DNA of 62,000 bases from Gnetum montanum (Eukaryota; Streptophyta; Gnetopsida; Gnetales; Gnetaceae), in assembly GCA_015680685.1 (NCBI GenBank), contig MNCI01002812.1, forward strand, positions 440,977 to 502,976, read 5' to 3'. Positions 23,539 to 35,544 of this stretch are shown here, piece by piece. The position numbers were made by a program, and so were the translations under genes. Below the pieces are notes generated by a model. It searched no databases. It worked only from the letters and a program-made list of their open reading frames with translations, and was not told the origin of the DNA. The stretch's first letter is position 1, and every line of letters begins with the position of its first letter.

Positions 23539-25848
23539 ATGGGCCCAAAAAGAGGAGATTGAGCAAGACCTTCCTAAGGAGCAGTTAAACACCCAAGAGG
23601 AGGTAGAGGCTAGGAACCTCACGTGGAACATGCAGAGTAGGAGGATCACTCATTCAACATTCTTTAGGAAACCGCTGCAATAGTGCAATTTGGCCACATA
23701 GAAGGTGGCGAAGTTAGAGCCCCATAATCAAGGCAATGTCTTACGTTCTCCCCAGAATGTCTCCAAGCCATTCAAGAGAAGTCCACCTTCACAGCTATGA
23801 TCATGGAGCTCAATTTTGGGCCTTTCATTGGGTTTGCTCCTAAACTAATGAAGACTCAACTTAAGGCATCTCAATTATGGCCCATTCTCTCAAAAAGTGG
23901 TGGCTGGTATTTCGGTGAAACATACTAATTCTGGCATGGCAAAGAAAAGGCATCATTGCCAATGTAGGTGGTGTTTCCATTGACTTTTCTGCAAAGGCCA
24001 CTGCAGAAGTCCTAAATCTTCCAAACAAACCAAAGGTTGCTCATTTGTCCACTCACTTGAATGTAGATGTAAGAAAATTATGGTTGAAATGGGCTTACAA
24101 CAAAGAAAATAAAGTTTATGGAGAATTTACCCTAGAAGAGAGGATTTACTTTAAGATCAACACTTATCACATTTTTCCCACCAAAGGTTTAAAAAAATTA
24201 TCTACTTATGTGGCGCACGACAGTGCAATTTTGATGGGAAAATTTAATGTGAATCTACCCCATTTATATCTAACAAAAATATTAAAGCAATTTCAAGAAA
24301 GAAAGACAGGGAAGCTTGCCTTGCCTTTCCCTTGTCTCATTAGGAAGCTGTGCAAACGTGCTAGAATCTTGGGCTATACAAATGCTGTTGCTAGAAAAGC
24401 CCAAAATGCTTCATATGCTGAACTATTTAAACCGTCGGTGCCAAGGAAAGACATCAACGAGCAATTAGAGCAAGAGGAAGAGAAAACGATTAGTCCCACT
24501 ACACCTCAAATGGTAGGACCCAACCAACAATAGGAAGTGGGGCCCAACACACAACCCATAAGCCAGCAAGTCCAACAATCGCCATTGCCACAACAAGATT
24601 ATTGACCATCCATTAGTCAGCTCCAAATAATCGCTGACACAGTTAGTTGGGGAAGTCATGATGCCAAAAATATATTCAAGGTCATTGATGATGTCATGCA
24701 GCTCACTGTTTCGATAGACCCTACAAGTGAACACATTTCATTGATTTCAAAAGGAGAGTCCCAATGATCTTAGCATATCTCTGAGAATGCCACATCCTTC
24801 CAAGTCAGATTAGAAACTAGTGAAGGTGCCATAGTTGTGGACATGCAGCACTAGGATGTAGTACGCACAGCAGAGGTGGTCACAGACCACATCAAAGAAT
24901 CATTTAACATCTCTGTTGTGCCACTGGTATATTTCATGGGAGCACATGATGCTCAAGTTTTGGCTGGTTTCTCAATGACTCCTACGAAACATGAGGATTT
25001 TTTGGATCACTTGTTGCAAATAGGACAAGTTATAACATCCTTGTTTGACATCCCCCAAGATGTCACAACAGCACAATCAGACATCATTTCAACCAAATGA
25101 AAATTGGTCATGGCTAAAGTTAGGGTCAAGCACACAGAAGTAGAGTTGTAAAGACTATAAGAAAAGCTCATCATCTTACAAGCTAAATGAAGGGATCCTT
25201 CCCAATTTATTGCACCTGACCAATTAGATGTTTTCAGAACCAAGCAACCAAATAACTTATTAGAAGAAAATAAAAAGGTGACAAGGGAGAAAGAACAGGC
25301 TGATTGGAATGCTTTAAAGGCACAAGCTCAAATGTATGCACATGCTAAAGCTCTCAAGCCCTTACAAGAGGAGAATAAACAACTTGCTACTGAAAATATT
25401 TGGTTGACAACAGTTGAGAAATAGAAAAATGTTCTTGAAGAAAGTTTCCAACAAATGTGAGAACAATTAGTTTAGGTAAACCAAGATATGAATTACTTGG
25501 CCAGGGAGAATAGAACCCTCTCCATGGAGGAGGTCCATGCCATCCATTAAAAGATAGCAATAGAGATAAGTGCATGGAAAAATTAGGTCAAGAAGCATGA
25601 GAAGTTAAAAAGCACTTCCGTGATGAGGTGGGGATGTACAAGAAAATCATCGAAAAGGAGATATGTATGGCTAAGGCTCACATTAACTCTTTTAGTGCTC
25701 AACACACTAACTGGTAAGCTGTACTAGATACTTATGCCTTCATCCACCAAGTAGAACTGAAAAGCTGGGACCTATAGATTCTGAACTTAATAGAGTACAT
25801 GGAGTTAGCAAATCTGCGATATGTCAGCTTGGCCATGTTAATAGCCAG
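23539..25848 (+). pseudogene. Element C 3' ORF, truncated
   Basis: ATGGGCCCAAAAAGAGGAG (23539) corresponds to B's ATGACCCTGAAACGTGGAC, and a stop follows after seven codons. The globular domain is then readable (ECLQAIQEKSTF, MELNFGPF, EERIYFKINTYHIFP, DSAILMGKFNVNLPHLYL, LALPFPCLIRKLCKRA), followed by a Pro/Gln linker, FQVRLETSEGAIVV, DHIKESFNISVVPL, FDIPQDVTTAQSDII and the coiled coil. The frame is cut at LAMLIA (25848), where D's 5' LTR remnant begins. Many stops, mostly TAG/TAA at expected Gln or Trp codons. Confidence 0.75.
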
Positions 25849-25891
25849 GTGATTCATATGGTTGGGTGTAGGGGTACCTAGCTGCTCATCA
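25849..25891 (+). repeat. Element D 5' LTR remnant
   Basis: Only the last 43 bp survive (GTGATTCATATGGTTGG...CTCATCA), matching 55822-55864 of the 3' LTR apart from a few transitions. It is fused directly to element C's truncated 3' ORF, so a deletion removed the other ~850 bp. Confidence 0.85.
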
Positions 25892-25912
25892 TTGGCGCCG
25901 TTGCCAAGGACT
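25892..25912 (+). promoter_or_regulatory. Element D primer binding site (tRNA-Asp type)
   Basis: TTGGCGCCGTTGCCAAGGA follows the LTR. TGGCGCCGTTGCC is the exact complement expected for the 3' end (with CCA) of plant tRNA-Asp. Confidence 0.75.
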
Positions 25913-26057
25913 GTTAGTCTTAAATGCGTCATGTAACCTTAGTGAAATTATCATTCAAGTCATTAGGACGGACCTAGGATAGAAACATTTACGCACACTA
26001 GGTGAATTTAAGTAAATAGTAAGGTACACCGATTACATGGACCATCTAACGTCCAAC

Positions 26058-28430
26058 ATGTCTTCTCACAGGAGAGAGGTATTTGAACCACCTATGCCAC
26101 AAGAATGTCGGGTGGTGTACAAACATCTCGATGAATATGTCCCTGATTTCACATTCATCCTACATTAGGATGAGCATCTGCAATGGCGGGACATGGAGGG
26201 TAGCATCGTGCTACAACCTGACCGATCAGCTCCTGCGATGCTATATCAGAATCTGGGAAGATTAGGCATCTAGGACCGAGTGGTAGGGTATGTCATGGAG
26301 GACCATGACTACCAGGACTATCGTCCCATGGAGGCTCAACAAGCAAGAGACTAGTAGTAGGCGGAGAGATATGAACAGCAGAAGGGAAAACAATTCAATA
26401 ACCCCTTATTCTCGCAAGGGCTGCAAGATGATGGGGATCCCGTCTTTCATGATACCCATTCGACCGAACTTCCCCTAGGGCAGCAAATCCTTCAGTCAAT
26501 CATTCAGAACAAACCTCAAAGTGACCACGATTCTTAAGGGGATGGAGGGTCACGTAGCAAGGCTAGGTATGATGATCGAGGCCGCCATCAGGGTAGAGGG
26601 GGAGATCGACACCGGAGCGGTGGTGCTGCCTCTCCTTCTCCTCTGTCCTCTCACTCTCATGCACCTTCATCCAGCTCAGGCTCTGAGCATAACGGGGGAA
26701 GGAAGGAGCGAAAGAATGGTCGTAAAAAGGTTTGGAAGGGGCAACGTAAGGAGGCACGTCACACGATGCTCACCAGCATGAAAGGAGGGGTAGCTGGAAT
26801 TGTCCCAAATATCATGGTCACCAACAGGACTATGATTCAGACGAGCTGTTGTTAGCTACTCGGAGCATGCTCCAGATCGCAGAGGTAGTTCAAATTCCCA
26901 GTAGGCACATAAAGGATAGCTAGATCAAGTGCGTTGATATGAACAACATCCCCATATTTGAAGGGGGATACAACTTTGATCCATAGACTCTCCTGCAGGC
27001 GTTCCATGACGCCTACACCCTGCAAAACATTGACAACGATTGGTAATGGCTGAAGTTGTTTCCTCACACACTCATCAAAGAAGCTGAAAGTTGGTACTGG
27101 TCCTTGGAGCCAGAATTAATCAAAAGATGAAGTATGATGCTTGAAATTTTCAATGACAAATATCAAACGTACTCTAGGGTGGCGAATCTGAGACGGCAGA
27201 TCCAAGGCTGGAAACAAGGGAATCATGAACCCTTGGATGCTGCCATGAGCAGGTACTACTCATTATTGCATCGGTGTCCTGGTCATGCTTATTCTCAGCA
27301 GGCACAACTTTGCCACATCATTGATGGGCTCTATTTTGAAACACGAAAGACCCTTGGCGTGTATGCCAAGGGACGACTATTGGAGCTAAGGGTCCATCAA
27401 TTGCAGTGCCTCATTGAACAGGTGGCCAAGGAGGAAGGAGAAATTAGGAAAAAGGAGAGTGCAGAAGAATTCAAATGGGACCCTTCCCTCAGAAAAAGGG
27501 AGGTTTGATTTTGTGATGAGGAGGATGAATCACCACTGGAAGCAGTAGTGAATCGAAAGACTTTGCCGTTACAAAAGTTTGCATCTGAAATATCGGTAAA
27601 GGTGGATAAGATGTGGGACTCTTTGGATGAGAAATTCCAAAGTGTACTAAAAATTGCCAAAGAGTCCAGAGAACAAGGTAACGACCATGATCTTCATAGG
27701 AAGAAGGGAGCTGAACATGCCCAACATAAGGGTAAGGGCAAAGTTGCTGTAGTAGAGCAGGTTGCAGACTTTGACACCAAGGAGGATGATGAATGTGGCA
27801 TATGTCAATATGAACATACTAAGGGATGTTGTCCTGTGGTGTCACATCTTCAAGAGTCTGGGATGTATGCCTTAAACCCTCGTTTGGCACAACGGCAAAC
27901 ACCCCGAAGGTTGCCTTATCCACAAGGCAATTTCAGGCGGTTCCACCAGCAGTAGCAAGGATATTATCCAAGTGGAACGCACCTGCAACCATATGAATAC
28001 TTCCAATAGTGGCAGCAACCTCAAGTGTGGGGGATGCAAACTCCAAGGTAGTAGTACCCTTACAAATAGCTAGATCTTTATGGGTACTATGTTCAGCAAT
28101 TGGTCTCTCCAAGAGACTCTTCCAGTCATGCGGCCTTTCCAAGTTATTACCACCCCTTGACTATTTTCGACATCCATCTCCATCACCCAGGGGGGCAAAC
28201 CCACATCTCTTCTATCCTCCATCACCTTCTCCTTCCACTCCTCCACAACATCCCACTTAGTTGCCAACTGCCCCATCAATGCAGGGAGAAATACCACCAC
28301 AGCCACAGCAACGAAATGCTACGAGGGCTGTTAACTTACAACTGGCACCTTGGCCGAGTCGACCGAAACCCAAGCCATCAAAACGTCCTTTCTTCTAGCC
28401 CAGTAATTTGAACACACCCTCACCTACGTT
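26058..28430 (+). pseudogene. Element D gag (broken)
   Basis: The ATG at 26058 begins SSHRREVFEPPMPQECR. An Arg/Ser-rich region follows. The capsid core from ~26860 reads IPIFEGGYNFDP, LLQAFHDAYTLQNIDNDW, LKLFPHTLIKEAESWYWSLE. An open stretch at 27134-27508 follows (FNDKYQTYSRVANLRRQIQG, EPLDAAMSRYYSLL, HIIDGLYFETRKTLGVYAKG), then 27548-27955 with Lys/Glu-rich helices and the knuckle CGICQYEHTKGCC. The C-terminal Pro/Gln/His-rich part decays after 27955. In-frame stops interrupt it at several places. Homologous to B and C gag in the core and knuckle, but the end leads into protease. Confidence 0.75.
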
Positions 28431-29438
28431 TGTGGCCAGTGCCTCTGAACCTACCAACGCCTCCACCATCATACCGCCCGAGCAGCCCTCCAGCCAACCG
28501 CACTCCAACATCCAGACAGTCAGGCTCACGCATGGCGTGACTGACTAGATCAAAGCAGGTCATCTTTCCCAAAAATTAACTAATCCAAGAAGCCCCCTCA
28601 TCTATCTTCAGGTGGCAAGGAATGAGCCGTGCAAAGCTCTTCTGGACTCGAGGTCAAGGTTGATCTCTCACGATATGTACAAGAACTGGAACTTTCCCCC
28701 ACTAAAGAAGAGCAACATCTAGCTCGAGTTAGTAGACCAGTCCATCAGCATTCCCTTGGGTTTGGTGGAGGCCATCATGACCATCATTTGTGGGGGGTCT
28801 TATCCTGCTGATTTCCTAGTCATCCGTGTAGAGAACTGCAAGGGGAACTTCCCAATCATCATGGGAAGAGCCTAGCTAAGCACAGTGGATGCACGACTAG
28901 GACTCCGAGATCTATCCCTGGAAATTTTAGAGGAAAATCCTTTCGGGAAGATCGAGAAGAAGTGCATTCCATGCATCGCGTACAATGACTTAGGGTGCAA
29001 CTGTGTGCAGCAGTTATGGTCCGCTAAGCGGATATCCATTCAAGCATGCAGTCAATGTACCAAGGAATCACCTATTCAATAGTGCCTGTACGCAGCAACC
29101 ACTAACCAAGAGGGCACCCAGTGGCTAACACCTGACCCTACTAGCAGCGCACTATGCATGGAACCGTCTGAGGGGCTAGTGCAAGCCTATGTTGAAAGCA
29201 TGGATGAAATGGATGAGGTCCATCAACATGTCTCCACTGTTAATGACCAAGATAACTAAGGGGAGCTACAAATCCCTGAGAGCTTCAAACAAAAGCCCCT
29301 GGAGCTAAAGTCTTTATTGGCTCACTTGGAATATGCATTCTTGCAAAATGGAAAGCCGGTAATTATCAATGTCATTATTGCTCCTGAACAGAAAAAGAGA
29401 TTGCTAAAGATGCTAAACAAATGGGTTTCTATGTTCAC
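28431..29438 (+). pseudogene. Element D protease and start of RT
   Basis: The retropepsin reads CKALLDSRSRLIS: the catalytic DSG has become DSR (28645-28653). The flap/C-terminal signature FPIIMGRA follows near 28850. Downstream lie LEENPFG and an acidic linker, then KPLELKSLLAHLEYAFLQNG, VIIAPEQKKRLLKMLNKW and VSMFTW, the usual RT lead-in. There the frame is cut by element E's target duplication ATGGT (29439-29443) and resumes at 47284 in the same frame. The Gly-to-Arg change alone would inactivate the protease. Confidence 0.75.
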
Positions 29439-29766
29439 ATGGTTGAAACACCATGAAAATTACGGATCGGCCTAGGGTGAAGATTCACAATTTGGGCGAA
29501 AGTTTGCGACAGACATCCAGAAGACAGAATAAGGCAAGGAGGCGTGCAGCATCAAGTTTCCAAGTTTCTTACAAATTCCAACCTTACTTTGTTTTCTCTC
29601 TTTATGCTACATTACGCAACATAGCATCATGCCACTCAATGTAACCCTGCTTAGCCCAATACCTAAAAGTAACTTACTTCAGTGAATTTGACGAAGTTTA
29701 AGGTCTAAGCAGTGTGATATGCAACTTCTAGTATATTCCGCTAAGTCTATTGTCCAGGGCTGAATT

Positions 29767-30130
29767 TACGCTCCGTTACGCATAGCAGCGTAGTGAGCTT
29801 CAAGGAAGTCAAAGTCAGAGTCCAAAGAAGCATGGCAGATTAATTTCTTCTTCTTTTTGCAGATTGGTCGCTTTACGCTTATTATGCTACGCAGTGTAGA
29901 CAAGCGTAATTTATTGTAAAGTTGACCATTTTTACGCTCTATTATGCTTTGCAGCGTAAATGAGCGTAAAACAGCTTGAGTTAACTACTCCTATGCTCTA
30001 TTACGCTCTGTCACGCTATGCAATGTAAACGAGCATAATGTAGCCTAAAGTTAACTAAGGCAGTACTAGACACGTACCTGCTATCCATACGCATAATACG
30101 CTCATCAGTGTATCGCAGCGTAATCATGAG
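29767..30130 (+). repeat. ACGCT/AGCGT inverted-motif array in element E U3
   Basis: TTTACGCT, TTACGCAT, GCAGCGTA, AAGCGTAA, TTACGCTC, GCAGCGTAAATGAGCGTAA and variants recur about every 20-40 bp in both orientations, giving many small potential stems. The 3' LTR repeats the pattern at 46018-46376, with CG kept more often. Confidence 0.7.
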
Positions 30131-30245
30131 GTGGCTTCAGCGGGAGTGGTTGACAGCGTACTTTGCCCCCTTCCCCAAAAACGTGATGCGACATGACCAG
30201 TTTCAACATAAATTTTTCCAAGTCAACGGCATTTTGAAAGTTCGA

Positions 30246-30298
30246 GACACGTGTCATCAGGGCCGTGCCTTCTCCATGTACTACTGAACCTATAAATA
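30246..30298 (+). promoter_or_regulatory. Element E LTR core promoter: G-box and TATA
   Basis: The palindrome GACACGTGTC (30246-30255) contains the plant G-box/ABRE core CACGTG. TATAAATA follows at 30291-30298. Both are intact in the 3' LTR (46498-46507 and 46543-46550). Confidence 0.65.
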
Positions 30299-31030
30299 CT
30301 TCAATTGGCGAAGAAAAAAGGGTAATCTCCTTTTGGCAAAGATAGAAGACATTGTTGGAGCATTGACAGCAGGAGCGATCAGTCTTTTTGGCGAAAATAT
30401 AGTTCTCTCCATTGGCAATCATTAGCAGCTTTGAACAGAGACTATCGAAAGCAAAAGAGCAGATCAGAGATCGAGAAATTATCTGATACGATTGGCAAGG
30501 TTTGTTGATCAAAAACAATTGATCGATAGACATCCAGTCTTGACCTTCCTTGCATTCCATCTTTGGCTTACGAGGTAGACCGAGCTTCATTCTGTACTTC
30601 TTGTTGAACAGTTTTCTTGTTGTTTTGTGTATGCTTCGCACAGGATAAGCGGAGTTTGCTATTAGAACTTTGTATACAATATACTTAGTCTTCGAGTCAA
30701 AACATAGATCTTGGAATTGCGCATCTTTCCTAAATCTAATCTTTCTTGTCGCGTTCACGTTGTCGTTATTTCAAGTTAGTTACATTGTTTTCTACATCCT
30801 TCTATAATTCATCGAATCAAATTATTTCATGGAATATCTATATAATATGCATATTATCGCGATATTCATCAATTTACTGGTTAAGTAAGTCCCTGTCTGA
30901 TCGACAAGACCGTTCAGGGCATGACGGATTCGTTTTCTCCAGCACGGCCCTCACACGGATCCGTGTTTAAGACTGTGTACACGGATTTTCGTTTGGTATT
31001 TTCCAGCGACCAACATTTTCCGTCGTTATA

Positions 31031-31056
31031 GTTTTCTGGTGCTAGAAGGAGGGCCT
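31031..31056 (+). promoter_or_regulatory. Element E primer binding site region
   Basis: Six bases after the LTR comes TGGTGCTAGAAGGAGGGCC (from 31037), in the position of a primer site and starting TGG as expected for pairing with a tRNA CCA end. I cannot assign the tRNA with confidence. Confidence 0.5.
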
Positions 31057-31279
31057 GAACCTCCGATCCATATTCTATGGGTGGCCCTGTAAGCAATCCG
31101 TACCCACATTCATAAAACGTAGACGTAATACCTCTAAAGAAGTTTACGAAATCGTGTGGTGTAGATTGGTCACAGTAATGATTCCTTTGGAATCCTACAG
31201 GGTAAAAAGCCCAATTGTGATCTTGTTTGGTCGTTGCCTTTTAAATCCTTTCATCTATTATTGTTGACCTATCTAAGAA

Positions 31280-34092
31280 ATGGATTCTGCATATGCAACC
31301 ACTACCGCTATGATCACCACTGACTCGGGTGCCACATCCGCAAATCCCATCACCATTCCCGGATCAGCTTCCGGCGTAATAGGACCTCAAGGACCATCGT
31401 ACCGTTCATTGAGATTATAGGGCAAGGATCCTTCACTCACTGTCTTGACTCCTAAAGAATATAATTTCATTTATGTCAAGATCCAGGCAAAGCTTGCAAT
31501 TAGCCAGGCCAAGATGGAAGCAAAATGAAATTACGAGCTGATCCACAAAGGGGGTCAAGACTTCACCCCTATTGCATATGACATTATCCCCTTGACCAAC
31601 CATTATCATGAACTCCTGTCCCAGCTGGTTATGGCTAGGAATCAGACTACATGATCTATTCTAGAACCTCAAAATGAGGAGGAAGAGGAAGATGAATTCG
31701 CAGCTCAGTCTGAACGCGCAGATTCATACCATACCCTCAGCCCCCATACGTACATAAATCCCTTGTTTAATCCTCTCACCGGAGAAGCTTGCCATATCAA
31801 CCCAATCATGACCACCCAAATGCACATTCCCGTTGTCCCGCGGGCCACTATGCAATCCTCAGTCTTGCAGGTATAAACGCCATCCCAAAATAGCATGGGA
31901 GTAATCTCCTCCCCACATGTAATCAGTATTCTGTCGGTGATACCTACGTCTACTGCACCTCATTTCATTCCCCAAGTACAACCCCATACCACACCTATAA
32001 CCCGCCCAGTGCAAAATCCGGTGCAAACCTTATCGTCACAGCCTATTGTAAGGCAACAGATTGCGACCACCATTCAATCACAGCGATCTGTTCAACAACC
32101 CACGGTTGGTCAATGAATCACCCCTATTGCACAACATAATCAATTTACGTTATACGGTGTACAACCCTTAGCCGCATCTACCACGCATGTCTCGCAGATA
32201 ACCGCACAATATCCTTACAATCTCCATCCTACACATCCGGCGACAGCCAATTTTTCTGCACAGCCTATCGGGTGGTGGGTTTCACAGGCAACTCCGTCTG
32301 TGGGGATTGTCCCCGTAGCGCCACCCATCAGTCAAACCATCGCTCCCTTCCCATTACCCAACACAGCTGCTTCAGTCCAACCCCCTACTCCTCCTGCATA
32401 AACTTTGTCATCAACAGGTCTAGATCAAGCTTTTTCGCTTATCCAAACCCTCACCAAGGAAATTAAGCGTCTTAAAGCTGCTGGCTCTGATACGATACAA
32501 GTCATGGATTTCTACCATGATGATCCCATCAGCCCCGTAGTTCCTATGTTGTCCTTGCCTCCAGGGAAGGAGATCCTAATGCTCATCTCGTCACCTTTAG
32601 GTCTGAATCCTTGTTACTACAACAATGGCCCCATACGATTATCCGTGTCTTTGCGATGTCTCTGGTAGGGAAAGCTTTGGACTCCATCTCAACTTTGAAA
32701 GAGCTCCTAACATAATTTGTGAATCGCTTTAAGTACAATTTAAAGCTGAAATAAATGCTAGAACAACTTATGGGAGTGAAGCAAAACCTACTTAAACCAG
32801 TCCAGAAGTTTATACAGCGATGGAGCGCTACTCTGAATGAAATCCGTGAGCCTATCGCAGAAGCCCATCTACTGGCTATTTTCAAAGGAGCAGTCAACGA
32901 CTTCATCAAGTCTAAACTATATTACGTTGCCCCTCACTCCTTGAGTCAAGCTTTCGCCCAAACTAAGAGCATCCAAGATGTTGCTAAGGCTAGCAAAGAC
33001 CCAGCATATGTGGCTTATAAAAACGCTAACAATAAGGGTAAAGACAAGGGTAAAGGAACAACGACAACAGTAGCTACACTGGCCGAGGGTGCTAAAAACA
33101 AGAATAACAAGAAGCCACCCACAACGCCTACCGAGACCACGGCTGGTGCAAGCAGCACCAGTCAAGACACACTCGCCCCTGAAAAGCCTCCACAATCAAA
33201 ACCAAACTTCAAGCATAAAGATCGCTCAAAATATACGACCCTGCCTATAAACCATTCAGAACTATTAAAACAATTATTAGGGGCAGGATATATTCAGAAT
33301 AAAAAAGTATCCGAAGAAGCTCTGCAGCGTCACAGGCGCCATTATGAATTATTGAAGAATCCTTCTTTAACCCTACCTAACGAACCACCAGTTCCTAAGT
33401 CTTTTAGGTTGGATCATTTTTGTGACTACCATCAGTTGTGTGGTCATGATACTGATTTCTGCTGGGCTTTGAAGGACGATATTCAACGCATGATTGACGA
33501 TGGTTCTCTGAAACTAGACGGCAGTAGTCCAACACGTCCCGAAAACCAGGTGATGCATGTGTACAAAGATCCATTAAATGCAAATAGTGTGCCATACACC
33601 ATCAACGTGGTAAGTACGGACAGTGAAGGGAAGGTACCACCTAAACAACCCTTTGTTTTACGTGTACCTACCAGTTCACCCCAGGGGGCAAGTTCTTCAC
33701 CGGTAGTTAGCGGTGTCTCGAGGCCACCCTTTGTTATTCGGACGCCCTCTCCAGCTATAACTCGGTCTCGCGTTAACAATAAAGTCGTGGCCACGCTCAC
33801 GCCTACTCCCAAGGCACCCTTTATCCTTAGGGCACCAAAACCACTGGTTGCCCCTTTTACGCAGGGGCAAGCTTCTAACAAAAACCATCAACCACCACCC
33901 AATAAAAAAACGGAAGGAGATGTGTCAATTACCACCACTAAAAACCACTCTACGCTAGGCTTTGCTAAGCCCAAGCCCCTAGCTTCTATACCTTCGCCTG
34001 CACCTTATGGGCAAGACAAGAGAATAGAAACACAACCACCTCCCCTCAGCAGGAAGAAACACAACCCTCTGACTGATGCTATTCCACCTTGA
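31280..34092 (+). pseudogene. Element E gag (broken)
   Basis: The ATG at 31280 opens MDSAYATTTAM. A Thr/Pro/Gln-rich N-terminal half follows with occasional stops. Near 32660 the frame shifts into the Tat-type capsid core (VFAMSLVGKALDSISTLKEL, LEQLMGVKQNLLKPVQKFIQ, RWSATLNEI). A 445-codon open stretch runs from 32755 to 34092. It contains a Lys-rich linker, the Tat knuckle-like CDYHQLCGHDTDFCWALKDD (CX2HX4HX4C) followed by IQRMIDDGSL, and a Pro-rich tail. This long intact part suggests comparatively recent decay. Confidence 0.8.
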
Positions 34093-35013
34093 GAAATTCG
34101 TCTCTTAGCACGAACGGAAGAAGACAGAGGAGATAAGCAACGCAGCCAAGAACGGGACCTCCTCGACGCATTTACGCAAGTCAAGTAGGCTCTGAAATAG
34201 AAGAATACAACATTGAGCCTCTATGACTTGCTTATGACATCTCAAAAGCATCGTGAGGCTATGGTCCGTATGCTGACATCCATACCTGTGGATGAAGGCT
34301 TACCAACGGAAGAGGAAGCGATACATGCTATCATGTTTCCTCCCACCGCTGAGCGACCCAAACCAACCCCTTTGATCTTTCATGATGAATCTATTAAAGA
34401 TGATCCTGAGAAAGGTCGAGTGACAATAGAACCCATGTTCATCACCATCCGGGTTGGTCAACATCGAATCCGGAGGGTGCACGTTGACGATGGCGCAGCC
34501 ACAAATGTCATCCCTTATCCTATAGTGGATAAGTTAGGTCTAGTCGACCAGATCAGCCCTACGACGACATCGTGTCTAAATTCGTTCAATGGGGCATGAG
34601 TTCAAGTCAAAGGGATAGTGCATATCAATTTTGTGGCAAGAGACCAATTCTCGACAGATGCCACATTTACCATTGTCGAGGAGATGCCCGGCTTCAACCT
34701 GATTCTAGGGAGGTCCTAGCTAGCCCAACTGAGGGCAGTTTCGTCACCAATACACCAAGAGATACACCTCCCTTATGCGGGGGGAGAGGTAGTAATACAC
34801 GATGATGAAATAACTCCTAGAACTGTGAATAACATCGAGGAAGAACGGGGTTCGGAGATCAAAATACCCGAAGATCAAACCCATGTCCAAATTCCCGAAC
34901 AAGTCGAAATGAATGATGACAGCCTAGCCTAGGCCGACCTACCATTTCAGGGAGAAGAGGATGATGTGGAAGAGTCAAGCCATAAACCTCCTCGCCCTTA
35001 CACACCACTCAAC
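34093..35013 (+). pseudogene. Element E protease
   Basis: SLYDLLMTSQKHREAMVRML is the conserved lead-in. The retropepsin core is RRVHVDDGAATNVIPYPIVD (catalytic Asp in VDDGA, 34486-34494), then after a stop VKGIVHINF and GFNLILGRS before another stop where Trp-Leu is usual. The frame continues through VVIHDDEITPR and an acidic linker to PYTPLN. There a donor-like AAC|GTAAAAG marks the proposed intron start (35014). If unspliced, translation ends at TAA about 20 bases on. Confidence 0.75.
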
Positions 35014-35544
35014 GTAAAAGCCATCAAGAAATAATTACGAGCTGGCGATTGACCTGCGTGGTGTTTACGCACATCGTTACATTTTCACTGGTTTTTTTCA
35101 TTTATGCTTATCAAATTTGACTGTCAATTTTCTTTAATATACATATATTTACGCTTTCTATCCATTACGCCATTTACATTTCCCAGTTTATGCCATTTAT
35201 GCTTTTTGACTTCTATTAGTTATACTAGTACAATTACGCAAATATGTACACTCTTATCAATTACATTCTTCGACATACGCAAATGGCCCGCAACGGCCTA
35301 AAACTAGCAAATTCATGTATACCTTACGCAAACGCTATGTGATGGCCCACAATGGCCTTAAACTAGCGACTCCATTCTACAGTCATAATAATACCACCTA
35401 TCCAAAAACTTCGATAATTCTATTTATGCTTTGTATAAATAAAGACATAAAATTAAAAGCTATAAAGAAAATCTCATGATTAACCATGCCAAGATTCATA
35501 TTGCCATTGTTCAATTTCATAAATAAAATTATGCGTAATCATAA

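Larger units (their letters stand above)
29444..31030 (+). repeat. Element E 5' LTR
   Basis: 1,587 bp, against 1,583 bp for the 3' copy. In the first ~130 bp I count 15 differences, 14 of them transitions, mostly loss of CG in this copy (for example ACACCATG versus ACACCGTG). Further in the copies are much closer. The inserted reading frame of element D resumes cleanly past the far copy. Confidence 0.92.

Noticed and set aside
30105-30758. 217-codon minus-strand frame in the element E LTR (also 46357-46842)
   Set aside because: It overlaps the G-box, TATA and leader of the LTR and follows LTR divergence, so it is most likely a fortuitous antisense frame.
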